Below, piece by piece: positions 35,194 to 44,141 of a DNA stretch of 64,000 bases; the stretch's first letter is position 1, and each line of letters begins with the position of its first letter. The stretch covers positions 8,866,001 to 8,930,000 of the forward strand of contig NZ_CP117522.1 in the NCBI RefSeq assembly GCF_031679605.1, in the 5' to 3' direction. Source of the DNA: Streptomyces luomodiensis (GTDB taxonomy: Bacteria > Actinomycetota > Actinomycetes > Streptomycetales > Streptomycetaceae). Under the pieces are notes generated by a model that did no database searches, was not told the origin of the DNA, and saw nothing but the letters and a program-made list of their open reading frames with translations. The translations under genes and the position numbers were made by a program.

Positions 35194-35859
35194 GTGGCCG
35201 GCGCCCGCACTGTCCGCTCCGTCGAGACCCGCGAAGCCATCATGGCCGCGGCGGAACGGCTCTACGCCGAACACGGACTGGTCGCGGTGTCCAACCGGCA
35301 GATCAGCGAGGCGGCCGGGCAGGGCAATGTCGCCGCGGTCGGCTACCACTTCGGCACCAGGGCGGATCTGGTGCGCGCCATCATGCGCAAGCACTCCGAT
35401 GCGATCGAGCGGATCCGGCAGCGGATGCTGGACGAGACCCGCGGCAGCCGGGAGGTCCGGGACTGGGTGGCCTGCCTGGTGCGGCCCGCCCCCGAGCACC
35501 TGGCCACCCTGGGCGTCCCCTCCTGGCACGCCCGGTTCGCCGTGCAGGTGCTGACCGACCCGGTACTGCGGGCGATCGTCACCGACGAGGCCCTCACCCG
35601 GGAGCCGCTGCGGGAAACCCTCCACGGCCTGGGCCGCTGCCTGGACGCCCTGCCCGCCGAGGTACGGGCCGAACGCGGCGACATGGCCCGCCAGTTGATC
35701 ACGCACACCTGTGCCGAACGGGAGCGCGCCCTGGCCGAGGGGATCAGCACGCGCCAGCCGTCCTGGGACGACACGGCCGGTGCGCTGACCGACGCCATCA
35801 CCGGTCTGCTCCTCGCCCCGGTCACCCCCCGTTCCCCAGCCAAGGAGACCCGGACATGA
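35194..35859 (+). CDS. TetR-family regulator of the ferredoxin-P450 operon
   Basis: A 221-residue TetR protein. The helix-turn-helix region reads REAIMAAAERLYAEHGLVAV and then QISEAAGQGNVAAVGYHFGT. The C-terminal domain is variable. The GTG at 35194 follows GGAGGCC. Its stop overlaps the ferredoxin ATG (ATGA), so regulator, ferredoxin and P450 form one transcription unit, likely with autoregulation. Confidence 0.87.
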   Translation: MAGARTVRSVETREAIMAAAERLYAEHGLVAVSNRQISEAAGQGNVAAVGYHFGTRADLVRAIMRKHSDAIERIRQRMLDETRGSREVRDWVACLVRPAPEHLATLGVPSWHARFAVQVLTDPVLRAIVTDEALTREPLRETLHGLGRCLDALPAEVRAERGDMARQLITHTCAERERALAEGISTRQPSWDDTAGALTDAITGLLLAPVTPRSPAKETRT

Positions 35860-36056
35860 AGATCACCGTCGATGAGGCGAAGTGCTGCGGCGCGGGCCAG
35901 TGCGTGCTCCTCGCGCCCGAGGTGTTCGACCAGCGCGAGGAGGACGGCATCGTCGTCCTCCTCGACGCCGAGCCCGTCGAAGAGCGGCACGCCGCCGTCC
36001 GGGAGGCCGCGAGCATGTGCCCGGCCGCCGCGATCCGGCTGGGCGACACCGCGTGA
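35856..36056 (+). CDS. [3Fe-4S]-type ferredoxin, P450 redox partner
   Basis: A 66-residue ferredoxin. The cluster ligands are Cys10 (or Cys11), Cys16 and Cys55 in CCGAGQC and MCPAAAI, the single-cluster pattern of Streptomyces P450-associated ferredoxins. It begins MKITVDEAKC and ends within 11 residues of the last Cys. It lies between the TetR gene (overlap) and the CYP105-like gene (90 bp gap) and would deliver electrons from a ferredoxin reductase to that P450. No reductase gene adjoins; one is present at 49070-50311. Confidence 0.9.
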   Translation: MKITVDEAKCCGAGQCVLLAPEVFDQREEDGIVVLLDAEPVEERHAAVREAASMCPAAAIRLGDTA

Positions 36057-36146
36057 CCGCGCCGTCGGCCCGGCCGCCCCTGCCCGCGCGGGCGCTCGCC
36101 GCCCCCGCGTGACCGGCCCACGCCGACCGACCACCGGAGGAAGACC

Positions 36147-37382
36147 ATGACCACCTCGCCCGTGGCCGACGACACGTCGGCCGAGATCCCCGACTTCCCC
36201 CAGCCGCGGGCCGCGGCCTGCCCCTTCGACCCGTCCCCGGAGCTGCGCGGGCTGGCGCGGCGGGGCCCGCTGACCCGGGTCCGGTCCTGGAACGACAGCA
36301 CCCCCTGGGTGGTGACCGGCCACGCCGAGCAGAAGACGCTGCTCTCCGACCCCCGGCTGAGCGCCGACTTCTCCCACCCCGGCTTCCCGAGCCCCGTGCC
36401 CCACACGGGCGGCGAGCGGCAGGCCACCGACCTGAGCTTCGTCGGGATGGACGATCCGGAGCACGCCCGGCTGCGCCGCATGGTCAGCGGCGCCTTCACC
36501 ATCAAGCGGGTGGAGGCGATGCGCCCCGTGGTGCGGGAGATGGTGGACGACTTCATCACCCGCATGCTGGCCGGGCCGAAACCGGCCGACCTGGTCCAGG
36601 CGCTCGCGCTGCCGCTGCCCTCGCTGGTGATCTCCGAGCTGCTCGGCGTCCCGTACGAGGACCACGAGTTCTTCCAGACCAACAGCAGGGTCCTGGTCTC
36701 CGCCGTGGCCACGCCCGAGGAGCGGCAGGCCGCGCACACCCTGCTGGGCGAGTACCTGGACCAGCTGGTGGGCGAGAAGCTCGGCAAGCCCGGCGAGGAC
36801 CTGCTCTCCGGTCTCGGTGAGCGGATCAAGGCCGGAGAGCTCACCCGCCGTGAGGCGGTCGCGATGGGCGTGCTGCTGCTCCTCGGCGGACACGAGACCA
36901 CCGCCAACATGATCACGATGGGCACGCTGCTACTGCTCCAGCACCCCGAACAGCTCGCCCGGGTCCGGGCGGCCGACGACCCCAAGGTGATCGCCTCCGC
37001 GGTGGAGGAACTCCTGCGTTACCTCAGCGTCGTCCACCTCGGACGCCGCCGCACGGCACTGGAGGACATCGAGATCGCCGGCCGGACCATCCGGGCCGGT
37101 GAGGGGGTGATCCTGCTGGGCGAGCTGGCCAACCGGGACCCGGCGGTCTTCCCCGACCCGGACCGGCTGGACATCGGCCGCGACGCCCGTCACCACCAGG
37201 CGTTCGGCGTGGGCACCCACCACTGTCTGGGCCAGCCGCTGGCCCGGATGGAGCTCCAGGTGGTCTACCCCACCCTCTTCCGGCGTGTCCCCACGCTGCG
37301 GATGGCGACGGATCTGTCGGACATCCCGTTCAAGTACGACGCGGTGATCTACGGGGTCTATGAACTCCCCGTCACCTGGTAG
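36147..37382 (+). CDS. Cytochrome P450, CYP105-like
   Basis: A 411-residue class I P450. The I-helix is LLLGGHETTANMI (oxygen-activating Thr), the K-helix ExxR is EELLR, and the heme loop is FGVGTHHCLGQPLAR with Cys360 as the thiolate ligand. The N-terminus (ACPFDPSPELR) and FVGMDDPEHARLRRMV block match the CYP105 family, which hydroxylates or dealkylates many xenobiotics and natural products. It follows a ferredoxin gene. The stop lies five bases from that of vdcD on the other strand, so the two operons are tail to tail without space for a separate terminator. Confidence 0.9.
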   Translation: MTTSPVADDTSAEIPDFPQPRAAACPFDPSPELRGLARRGPLTRVRSWNDSTPWVVTGHAEQKTLLSDPRLSADFSHPGFPSPVPHTGGERQATDLSFVGMDDPEHARLRRMVSGAFTIKRVEAMRPVVREMVDDFITRMLAGPKPADLVQALALPLPSLVISELLGVPYEDHEFFQTNSRVLVSAVATPEERQAAHTLLGEYLDQLVGEKLGKPGEDLLSGLGERIKAGELTRREAVAMGVLLLLGGHETTANMITMGTLLLLQHPEQLARVRAADDPKVIASAVEELLRYLSVVHLGRRRTALEDIEIAGRTIRAGEGVILLGELANRDPAVFPDPDRLDIGRDARHHQAFGVGTHHCLGQPLARMELQVVYPTLFRRVPTLRMATDLSDIPFKYDAVIYGVYELPVTW

Positions 37383-37386
37383 CGGT

Positions 37387-37638
37387 TCAGGCCGCGGGCG
37401 TCCGCAGCGGCGGAACGGCCGGGACCTGCGGCGCGGCGCCGATCTGCTCGGGCGTCATCATGAACTCCTCGGGATAGGCGTCGCGCCGGGTGCGCCGTGC
37501 GGGCTCGCTGGTGCGCCACATGTACAGGCAGCGCCCGCACTGGAGCACCTCCCAGACGCCGGGGACGGGGGAGGCGAAGATGTGCTCGATCGTCCGGTGG
37601 GCACAGCGCGGGCACAGGGTGGTGGTGTCGGACATCAT
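37387..37638 (-). CDS. vdcD: VdcD-like small subunit of non-oxidative hydroxyarylic acid decarboxylase
   Basis: An 83-residue protein with a four-Cys zinc ribbon (Cys9, Cys12, Cys34, Cys37: LCPRC and QCGRC). It is the third gene of a vdcB-vdcC-vdcD set, as described for vanillate decarboxylation in Streptomyces and related 4-hydroxybenzoate decarboxylases. Two adjacent ATG codons (37638, 37635) follow AAGGA. The exact biochemical role of VdcD is not settled; it is needed for activity in some systems. Confidence 0.85.
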   Translation of the reverse strand: MMSDTTTLCPRCAHRTIEHIFASPVPGVWEVLQCGRCLYMWRTSEPARRTRRDAYPEEFMMTPEQIGAAPQVPAVPPLRTPAA

Positions 37639-37670
37639 GGTCCTTCCATGGAGTGGGGGAGCGGAGGCGG

Positions 37671-39095
37671 TCAGCGGGCGCCGGCGAGCTTCTGCAGCCG
37701 GGCCAGCCACTCGCCCGTCTCGGGCAGATCGCGCACCTGGGTGCCGTAGTTGCCGCGGTTGTCGGGGGCGACCGGGGTGGTGGCGTCGATGACGAGCTTG
37801 TCGGTGATACCGGGCGTGATGGCCTGCGGGGCCAGCTCCAGCACCGGCAGATTGGGGATCTGGACCAGATCGCCGGCCGGGTTCATCTTCGTGGACAGCG
37901 CCCACATCACCTGGGGCAGGTTGAACGGGTCCACGTCCTCGTCCACCACGATCACGGTGGTGGCGTAGCCGAGGCCGTGCGGGGTGGTCAGCACCCGCAT
38001 GCCCACGGCCTTGGCGAAACCGCCGTAGCGCTTCTTGGTGGACACGATGACGACCAGGCCGTGGGTGTACATCGCGTTGACCGCCTGGACCTCGGGGAAG
38101 TCGCGGCGCAGCTGCTTGTACATCGGCACACAGGTGCTGGCGGCGATCAGGTAGTCCACCTCGGTCCACGGCATGCCGAGGTAGAGGTGCTCGAAGACCG
38201 GGTTGGTGCGGTACGAGATCCGGTCGATGCGGATGACGGGCATGTTGCGGCCGCCGGAGTAGTGGCCGGTGAACTCGCCGAACGGGCCCTCGATCTCCCG
38301 CTTGCGGCCCTCGATCACGCCCTCGATGACCACCTCCGAGCCCCACGGCACGGGCAGCCCGGTCAGCGGGGCCTTGGCGAGCGGCGTGGGCGCGCCGCGC
38401 AGGGCACCGGCCAGCTCGTACTCGTTCTGCTCGTACTCCATCGGGGTGGAGGCCACGATGGAGATCATCGGCTCGTTGCCGAGCGTGATGGCCACCGGCA
38501 GGTCCTCGCCCCGCTCCTCGGCGGTGTGCAGATGCTGGGCGATGTCGTGCACCGGCACCGGCTGGATGGCCAGTGTGCGCCGGCCCTTGACCTCGATGCG
38601 GTAGATGCCGACGTTCTGCTTGCCGCTGTGCTCGGGGTCGTCGGGGTCCTTGGAGACCACGGCCGCCTTGTCGATGTAGAAGCCGCCGTCGCCGTCGTTG
38701 AGCCGGATCAGCGGGAGCACCCGGAAGATGTCGGCGTCCTCGCCCTCCAGGGTGTTCTCGGCCCACAGCGGGTTCTCCCGCCACTCGGGGGCGACCGGGA
38801 AGGTGTCCCAGCGGCGGATGAACTCCTCGACCTGCTCCTTGGTGCCGGTCTCCTTGGGCAGGCCGAGCGCGAGCGCGTGATTGGCCCAGGAGCCGTGCAC
38901 ATTGAGCGCGATCCGCGCGTCGGTGAAGCCCTTGACGTTGTCGAAGTACAGGGCGGGGGCCTGGTCGCCCAGGCGCGGGGCGGCGTTCGCGGCGGCGGCG
39001 ATGTCCGGCTCCGGCAGCACCTCGTCGGTGATGTGCAGCAGCTGACCCTCCTTCCGGAGGGCTTCGAGAAAGCCGCGGAAGTCGTCGTAGGCCAT
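37671..39095 (-). CDS. vdcC: UbiD-family decarboxylase, VdcC-like
   Basis: A 474-residue UbiD-family enzyme that would use prenylated FMN to decarboxylate a hydroxyarylic acid such as vanillate or 4-hydroxybenzoate. Typical segments are the N-terminal DFRGFLEALRKEGQLLHI, HGSWANHALALGLP, and EGPFGEFTGHYSGGRN with the active-site Glu. Length matches VdcC. ATG 39095. It is followed by vdcD (32 bp) and preceded by vdcB (29 bp), so one operon. An AraC-type activator is divergent from vdcB. Confidence 0.9.
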   Translation of the reverse strand: MAYDDFRGFLEALRKEGQLLHITDEVLPEPDIAAAANAAPRLGDQAPALYFDNVKGFTDARIALNVHGSWANHALALGLPKETGTKEQVEEFIRRWDTFPVAPEWRENPLWAENTLEGEDADIFRVLPLIRLNDGDGGFYIDKAAVVSKDPDDPEHSGKQNVGIYRIEVKGRRTLAIQPVPVHDIAQHLHTAEERGEDLPVAITLGNEPMISIVASTPMEYEQNEYELAGALRGAPTPLAKAPLTGLPVPWGSEVVIEGVIEGRKREIEGPFGEFTGHYSGGRNMPVIRIDRISYRTNPVFEHLYLGMPWTEVDYLIAASTCVPMYKQLRRDFPEVQAVNAMYTHGLVVIVSTKKRYGGFAKAVGMRVLTTPHGLGYATTVIVVDEDVDPFNLPQVMWALSTKMNPAGDLVQIPNLPVLELAPQAITPGITDKLVIDATTPVAPDNRGNYGTQVRDLPETGEWLARLQKLAGAR

Positions 39096-39124
39096 GGGGA
39101 ACTCCAAATGCGGGGGTGCGGGAA

Positions 39125-39763
39125 TCAGGCGGTGGTGGGCTTCGGGCCGCGGGCGGCACGCATGCCCTCCCACCGCTTGGCGGCGGGCGCGGGCAGGTCG
39201 AACTGGTCGAGCAGGCGTGCCGTGATGTGGTCGACGATGTCGTCCACCGACCGGGGGTGGTTGTAGAACGCGGGCATGGGCGGAACCATCCGCACGCCCA
39301 TCCGGGAGAGCGCCAGCATGTTCTCCAGGTGGATTTCGCTGAGCGGGGTCTCCCTCGGTACGAGAACGAGCCTACGCCGCTCCTTGAGGACCACGTCCGC
39401 GGCGCGTCCCACCAGGCCGTCGGCGTATCCGGCGCGGATCCCGGCGAGCGTCTTCATCGAGCACGGCGCGATGATCATGCCGTCGGTGCGGAAGGAGCCG
39501 GAGGAGATGGTGGCGCCCTGGTCCTCGGGGGAGTGGGCCACATCGGCGAGCGCGGCCACCTCACGGGCGGACCGGCCGGTCTCCAGCTCGATCGTGGTGC
39601 GCGCCCAGCGGCTGAGCACCAGATGGGTCTCCACCTCGGGCAGTTCGGCCAGCCGCTCCAGCAGCCGGACGCCGAACACGGCACCCGTGGCTCCCGTCAT
39701 GCCCACGATCAATCGCACACGCTCTCCCTTGGCTGCTGTCGGTGGCGGGGACGCGATGGACAT
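39125..39763 (-). CDS. vdcB: UbiX-like prenyl-FMN synthase, VdcB-like
   Basis: A 212-residue flavin prenyltransferase-like protein. It has the UbiX/Pad1 N-terminal signature GMTGATGAVFGVRLLERL, the flavin-binding IIAPCSMKTLAGI and the LVLVPRETPLSEIHLENM block. It would make the prenylated FMN cofactor for VdcC from FMN and dimethylallyl phosphate. ATG 39763 chosen; GTG 39781 is an in-frame alternative. First gene of the vdcBCD operon. Confidence 0.88.
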   Translation of the reverse strand: MSIASPPPTAAKGERVRLIVGMTGATGAVFGVRLLERLAELPEVETHLVLSRWARTTIELETGRSAREVAALADVAHSPEDQGATISSGSFRTDGMIIAPCSMKTLAGIRAGYADGLVGRAADVVLKERRRLVLVPRETPLSEIHLENMLALSRMGVRMVPPMPAFYNHPRSVDDIVDHITARLLDQFDLPAPAAKRWEGMRAARGPKPTTA

Positions 39764-39850
39764 GGGGACTCTTTCGGTCACCCGTTCATCGCAACGCACT
39801 CCACGCTAGATGCGGACCAGGCCACACCAGCCGTACACTGAGGACGCGCT

Positions 39851-40741
39851 ATGGACAGAAACGGACACCGTGATGTCACCGAGGTTCCGTTCCGGCCCTC
39901 CGTGGGAGCCCCGCCGGGAGCGGTGGTCCTGGATTTCCCCGGGCTGGCCGCCCGCGCACACAGCCATGGCCTCGACGTCCGCGCCCCGATGCGGCTCGCC
40001 TTCCACCAGCTGATCACCGTGCGCTCCGGTGCGCTGCGCTGCTCGGTGGACTTCACCGAGCACGAGCTGACCGAGGGCGGCTGGATGTGGGTGCGCCCCG
40101 GGCAGATCCACCAGTTCCGCTCCGACCTCGACGCCGCAGAGGGCGCCGCCGTGCTCTTCCCGCCCGGCTATCTCGGCGCCGCCAGCGCGGTGGCCGCCCG
40201 GCTGGACCGGCCCGCGCCGCAGCACCCGCTGGTGGTCCCCGAGGGCGCCGCCGCGAGCGCCGTCCGCGGCGTCCTGGACCTGCTGGAGAACGAGTACCGG
40301 ACGACGTCCGGGCCGCTGGAGGCGCATATCGAGGTGGTGCGCCACCTCGTCGCCGTCCTCGTGCTGCGGCTGGCCCATCTGCCCGGCGCCCCGAGCGGGG
40401 ACACCACGGGCAGCGAGGCGTTCCGCCGCTTCCAGCAGGCCGTGGAGCGCGACTACACCCGCACCCACCGGGTCGAGGACTACGCGGCCCGGCTGGGCTA
40501 CAGCGTCCGCACCCTCACCCGTGCCACCCGCGCCACCGCCGGATGCGGCGCCAAGCGGTTCATCGACGACCGGGTGCTGCTGGAGGCCAAGCGGCTGCTG
40601 GTGCACACCGATCTGTCCGCCACGGCCATCGGCGAGCGGCTCGGCTTCCCGGACGCCACCGTCTTCACCAAGTTCTTCCGGCGGCGCTCCGGCGAGACCC
40701 CGGCCGGTTTCCGCGCCCGCGCCTCGGGCGGCCGTCACTGA
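39851..40741 (+). CDS. AraC-family regulator divergent from vdcBCD
   Basis: A 296-residue AraC-type protein. The N-terminal part is a cupin-like effector domain (LITVRSGALRCSVDF, GGWMWVRPGQIHQF). The C-terminal ~100 residues are the DNA-binding domain (RVEDYAARLGYSVRTLTRAT and LSATAIGERLGFPDATVFTKFFRR). It is divergent from vdcB across 87 bp and is the obvious candidate regulator of the decarboxylase operon. It ends into a very strong terminator. Effector presumably a hydroxyarylic acid; inference. Confidence 0.87.
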   Translation: MDRNGHRDVTEVPFRPSVGAPPGAVVLDFPGLAARAHSHGLDVRAPMRLAFHQLITVRSGALRCSVDFTEHELTEGGWMWVRPGQIHQFRSDLDAAEGAAVLFPPGYLGAASAVAARLDRPAPQHPLVVPEGAAASAVRGVLDLLENEYRTTSGPLEAHIEVVRHLVAVLVLRLAHLPGAPSGDTTGSEAFRRFQQAVERDYTRTHRVEDYAARLGYSVRTLTRATRATAGCGAKRFIDDRVLLEAKRLLVHTDLSATAIGERLGFPDATVFTKFFRRRSGETPAGFRARASGGRH

Positions 40742-40763
40742 CGGTCCGTACCGGCCGGGGAAC

Positions 40764-40811
40764 GCCTCGCGCGTCCGCCCGGCGGGCAACCGCCGGACGG
40801 ACGCGCGAGGC
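40764..40811. terminator. 14-bp perfect stem terminator between convergent genes
   Basis: GCCTCGCGCGTCCG (40764-40777) pairs perfectly with 40798-40811; the 20-base interior can form a further GGCGG/CCGCC stem. Confidence 0.8.
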
Positions 40812-40830
40812 GGGGCCGGTGGCGGTGGGA

Positions 40831-42891
40831 TCAGTCCGCCGAGAGCGCGGGGTCGCTCTTCCCCGCACGGCCGGTCTCCACATGTCCGGCCAGCCGGCGC
40901 AGATAGCCGCTGTCGTGGTCGGAGACCACCGACAGGTCGTACCACTGGTGGCTGTGCCCGGTGCGCGCGGTGTGCACCACCCGCGCGCCCGGCCGGAGCC
41001 GGTACTCCACCGGCTTCTCCCCGTGGTAGCCGTCCGTCACGGTGAGCCGCACCGTCGTGTCGCCGTCATGGGTGAGGGTCAGCCGGACCTGGCCGGTCGC
41101 GCGGTCGTGGCGGGCGCTCACCTCCGGGCCCTTGCCGGTGGCGTGGCCGGTGAAGTGGCGCAGGAAACCGGCCGGGCCGTGCACCTGGAGGTCATAGCCG
41201 CCCCGGTCGTCCGAGGAGCGCCGCCAGCTGCCGGACAGCCGCTTGCCGGCTTCGACGGTGTAGCCCCACGGGCCGCCCGCATGGCTCGCGGAGGTCACAT
41301 GGAAGTGCGCCCCGGTCCCCTGTCCGTGGTTGCCGAAGTCGATCCGCACAGTGCCGTCGGCGGCGGTCACGGCATCGGCCGACAGGTCGTACGGCAGCGG
41401 CCTGGCCGGGCGCAGTCCGGACTCCTGCCGGGGCAGCGAGGGGTGTGCCGGGACCGCCGGCACGTAGTCGGGGTGCCGGTCGTTGTCCTTGGGGCGGTAG
41501 CCGCTGGTGTCCGGCAGGGCCGGGACCTTCACATCGGTCCGGGAGAAGTCGAAGGCCGCGGTCAGATCGCCGCACACCGCCCGCCGCCACGGCGAGATGT
41601 TCGGCTCCTGGACGCCGAAGCGCCGCTCGATGAGCCGGATGACCGAGGTGTGGTCCAGGGTCTGCGAGCACACCCAGCCGCCCTTGCTCCACGGCGAGAC
41701 CACCAGCATCGGCACCCGCTGCCCCAGCCCGTACGGGCCCGCGGGCTGTGTGGCGGAGCCGGCGAACAGCTCCCCGGTGGTGTCCACGGTCGAACCGCCC
41801 CGCCCCGCGGCCGGCGCGTACGGCGGCACCACGTGGTCGAAGAAGCCGTCGTTCTCGTCGTAGGTGATCAGCAGTGCGGTCCTGCTCCACACCTCGGGGT
41901 CGGCGGTGAGCGCGTCCAGCACCTGCGCGATGTACCAGGCGCCGTAGTTGGCGGGCCAGTTGGGGTGCTCGGTGAAGGCTTCGGGCGCCGCGATCCAGGA
42001 GACCTGCGGCAGCTTTCCGGCCCGCACATCGGCCCGCAGGATGTCGAAGAGGCCGTCGCCGTTCTTGGCGTCGGTGCCGGTGCGGGCCTTGTCGTACAGC
42101 GGGTCGCCGGGCTTGGCGTCGCGGTACTGGTTGAAGTACAGCAGCGAGTTGTCGCCGTAGTTGCCGCGGTAGGCGTCCTCGATCCAGCCCCAGCCGCCGT
42201 CCGCGTCGAGGCCGTCGCCGATGTCCTGGTAGATCTTCCAGGAGACCCCGGCCCGCTCCAGGCGCTCGGGGTAGGTGGTCCACCCGTAGCCGGCCTCCGC
42301 GTTGTCCAGGACCGGGCCGCCGCCCTTGCCGTCGTTGCCGGTGTAACCGGACCACAGGTAGTAGCGGTTGGGGTCGGTGGAGCCGATGAACGAGCAGTGG
42401 TAGGCGTCGCAGATGGTGAAGGCATCGGCCAGCGCGTAGTGGAACGGGATGTCCTCACGGGTCAGATACGCCATGGTGGTGGCCGACTTCGCGGGCACCC
42501 ACTTGTCGTAGGCGCCGTCGTTGAACGCGGCGTGGCCGTCGCCCCAGCCGTGCGGCAGGTCCTGGAGGAACTGGAGCCCGAGGTCGTTCACCTCGGGCCG
42601 GAACGGCAGGACGTCCTTGGTGCCGTCGGACTGGTGCCACACCGGTTTCCCGCCGGGCAGCCGCACCGGCCGCGGATCGCCGAATCCCCGGACCCCGCGC
42701 AGGGTGCCGAAGTAGTGGTCGAAGGAGCGGTTCTCCTGCATCAGCACCACGATGTGCTCGATGTCCCGCAGACTGCCGGTCCGGCGGTTGGCCGGAATCT
42801 CCGCGGCGCGCGCGATGCTGGCGGAGAGCAGGGACATCGCCGTGCCGGTGCCGGCCAGTTGCATGAATCTTCTGCGGTCTATGGAGGTCAT
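40831..42891 (-). CDS. Tat-exported phosphocholine-specific-type phospholipase C
   Basis: A 686-residue secreted enzyme of the phosphoesterase (PLC/AcpA) family. The Tat signal is DRRRFMQLAGTGTAMS. The catalytic domain begins with the typical ENRSFDHYFGTLRGVRGF block and later has ITYDENDGFFDHVVPP and a GQRVPMLVVSPWSKGG segment. Two C-terminal domains of about 90 residues each follow, as in phosphocholine-specific bacterial PLCs. It would cleave phosphatidylcholine-like lipids outside the cell. ATG 42891 has AGGAG 11 bases ahead. A 393-bp gap separates it from the divergent sigma-factor gene. Phosphate regulation is common for this family but I found no convincing PHO box. Confidence 0.88.
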   Translation of the reverse strand: MTSIDRRRFMQLAGTGTAMSLLSASIARAAEIPANRRTGSLRDIEHIVVLMQENRSFDHYFGTLRGVRGFGDPRPVRLPGGKPVWHQSDGTKDVLPFRPEVNDLGLQFLQDLPHGWGDGHAAFNDGAYDKWVPAKSATTMAYLTREDIPFHYALADAFTICDAYHCSFIGSTDPNRYYLWSGYTGNDGKGGGPVLDNAEAGYGWTTYPERLERAGVSWKIYQDIGDGLDADGGWGWIEDAYRGNYGDNSLLYFNQYRDAKPGDPLYDKARTGTDAKNGDGLFDILRADVRAGKLPQVSWIAAPEAFTEHPNWPANYGAWYIAQVLDALTADPEVWSRTALLITYDENDGFFDHVVPPYAPAAGRGGSTVDTTGELFAGSATQPAGPYGLGQRVPMLVVSPWSKGGWVCSQTLDHTSVIRLIERRFGVQEPNISPWRRAVCGDLTAAFDFSRTDVKVPALPDTSGYRPKDNDRHPDYVPAVPAHPSLPRQESGLRPARPLPYDLSADAVTAADGTVRIDFGNHGQGTGAHFHVTSASHAGGPWGYTVEAGKRLSGSWRRSSDDRGGYDLQVHGPAGFLRHFTGHATGKGPEVSARHDRATGQVRLTLTHDGDTTVRLTVTDGYHGEKPVEYRLRPGARVVHTARTGHSHQWYDLSVVSDHDSGYLRRLAGHVETGRAGKSDPALSAD

Positions 42892-43284
42892 GAAGGTCCG
42901 GTCTCCTGGGACGTTTCGATAAGGGAGCGAGGGGACCGGTGCAGTCTCTTGTGCCGGACCGGTACGGACAACGGCCCACGGGCGAAACGGCGGGAAAGCC
43001 TCCGTAAATTGTGGACGCGGGCGCTCGGACCCCGGCCGCGGGCGCTTCCGCGGGCCCGAACGGGCACGTCTGGAGCCGGAGCGCACAACGCCGCACCGGG
43101 GCACCCGCATTCACCGAGGGGAATTTCGTTTCAGGGTGCCGAGGGCGGGCACGCGACCTGTGTGCTTCGGACCGGAGGCACGCCACGGGAGCAGCCCGGC
43201 TGCGGAAGGCGTGTGACACGGTCGCCCGAGTTGTCCGTATCGCCGCCCTGTGGTGACACTGACGACAGCTCAAGGGAGACACCC
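42892..43284. other. 393-bp divergent intergenic region, phospholipase C / sigma factor
   Basis: No gene is supported here. The only repeats I see are two copies of GGACCGGT (42933-42940 and 42956-42963), 23 bp apart, each containing the palindrome ACCGGT, on the phospholipase side. No clear PHO box, -10/-35 pair or hairpin was recognised. Confidence 0.4.
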
Positions 43285-44091
43285 ATGACGCCCGTACGAG
43301 CACACCCCCGAGCACACTCCAAGCATGCGCACGACGACGCCCCCGACACCTCCGGGGAGTTCCGCCGGATCGCCGCCCTGCCGGACGGCTCGGAGAAGGA
43401 GGCCCTGCGGCAGGACGTCGTCCGGGCCTGGATGCCGATGGCCGAACGGATCGCCGCGCAGTTCCGCAACCGCGGTGAAACGCCCGAGGATCTGCGGCAG
43501 GTGGCCATGGTCGGCCTGGTCAAGGCGGTCAAGCGCTATGAGCCGGGCCGGGGCACGGCCTTCGAGAGCTACGCGGTGCCGACCGTGACCGGTGAGGTCA
43601 AGCGGCACTTCCGCGACCATATGTGGGGCCTGCACGTCCCGCGCCGCATCCAGGAGCTGCGCAACCGGGTCCGCACCGCCGTCCAGGAGCTGACCCGCTC
43701 CCCGGACGACCGCTCGCCCAGCGTGAGGGACGTCGCGCTGCACACCGGCCTGAGCGAGGAGGACGTCCTGCTGGGCATGGAGGCGCTCGAGAGCTTCCGG
43801 ACGCTGTCGCTGGACGCGGAACTGCGCGGCGCGGACGACGGCTACACGCTGGTGGACACCCTCGGCTCCACCGAGCCCTCCTATGAGCGGGTGGTGCAGC
43901 GCGAAGCCCTCAAGCCGTGTCTGCGCAGGCTCCCCGACCGCGAGCGGGAGATCCTCTACCTGCGCTTCTTCTGCGACGAGACCCAGAGCCGGATCGCCGA
44001 CCGGCTCGGCATCTCCCAGATGCACGTCTCCCGTCTGATCAGCCGCACCTGCGCCCGCCTGGGCGAGGAGGTCGGCGCGCGGGCCGCGTAA
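43285..44091 (+). CDS. RNA polymerase sigma factor, SigB/SigF/SigG type
   Basis: A 268-residue group 3 sigma factor. Region 2 is seen in DLRQVAMVGLVKAVKRYEPG and GTAFESYAVPTVTGEVKRHFRD; region 3 in RRIQELRNRVRTAVQEL; region 4 ends in ILYLRFFCDETQSRIADRLGISQMHVSRLI, given here in part. This is the class used in Streptomyces for stress response and sporulation. ATG 43285 follows AAGGGAGA. No anti-sigma factor or antagonist adjoins, so its control must come from elsewhere. Confidence 0.9.
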   Translation: MTPVRAHPRAHSKHAHDDAPDTSGEFRRIAALPDGSEKEALRQDVVRAWMPMAERIAAQFRNRGETPEDLRQVAMVGLVKAVKRYEPGRGTAFESYAVPTVTGEVKRHFRDHMWGLHVPRRIQELRNRVRTAVQELTRSPDDRSPSVRDVALHTGLSEEDVLLGMEALESFRTLSLDAELRGADDGYTLVDTLGSTEPSYERVVQREALKPCLRRLPDREREILYLRFFCDETQSRIADRLGISQMHVSRLISRTCARLGEEVGARAA

Positions 44092-44141
44092 CGCCCACTG
44101 CCCCGTGGGGCGGCCATGGAGCGGTGTGCGATCGTTGAGAT

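Noticed and set aside
42892..43284. PHO box upstream of the phospholipase C gene
   Set aside because: Only a single ATTCACC-like heptamer was seen, without the required direct repeat.
40087..44091. A 1334-codon plus-strand frame running through the AraC, phospholipase C and sigma-factor genes
   Set aside because: Only its end (from 43285) is real, as the sigma factor; the rest is antisense or out of frame to recognised genes.
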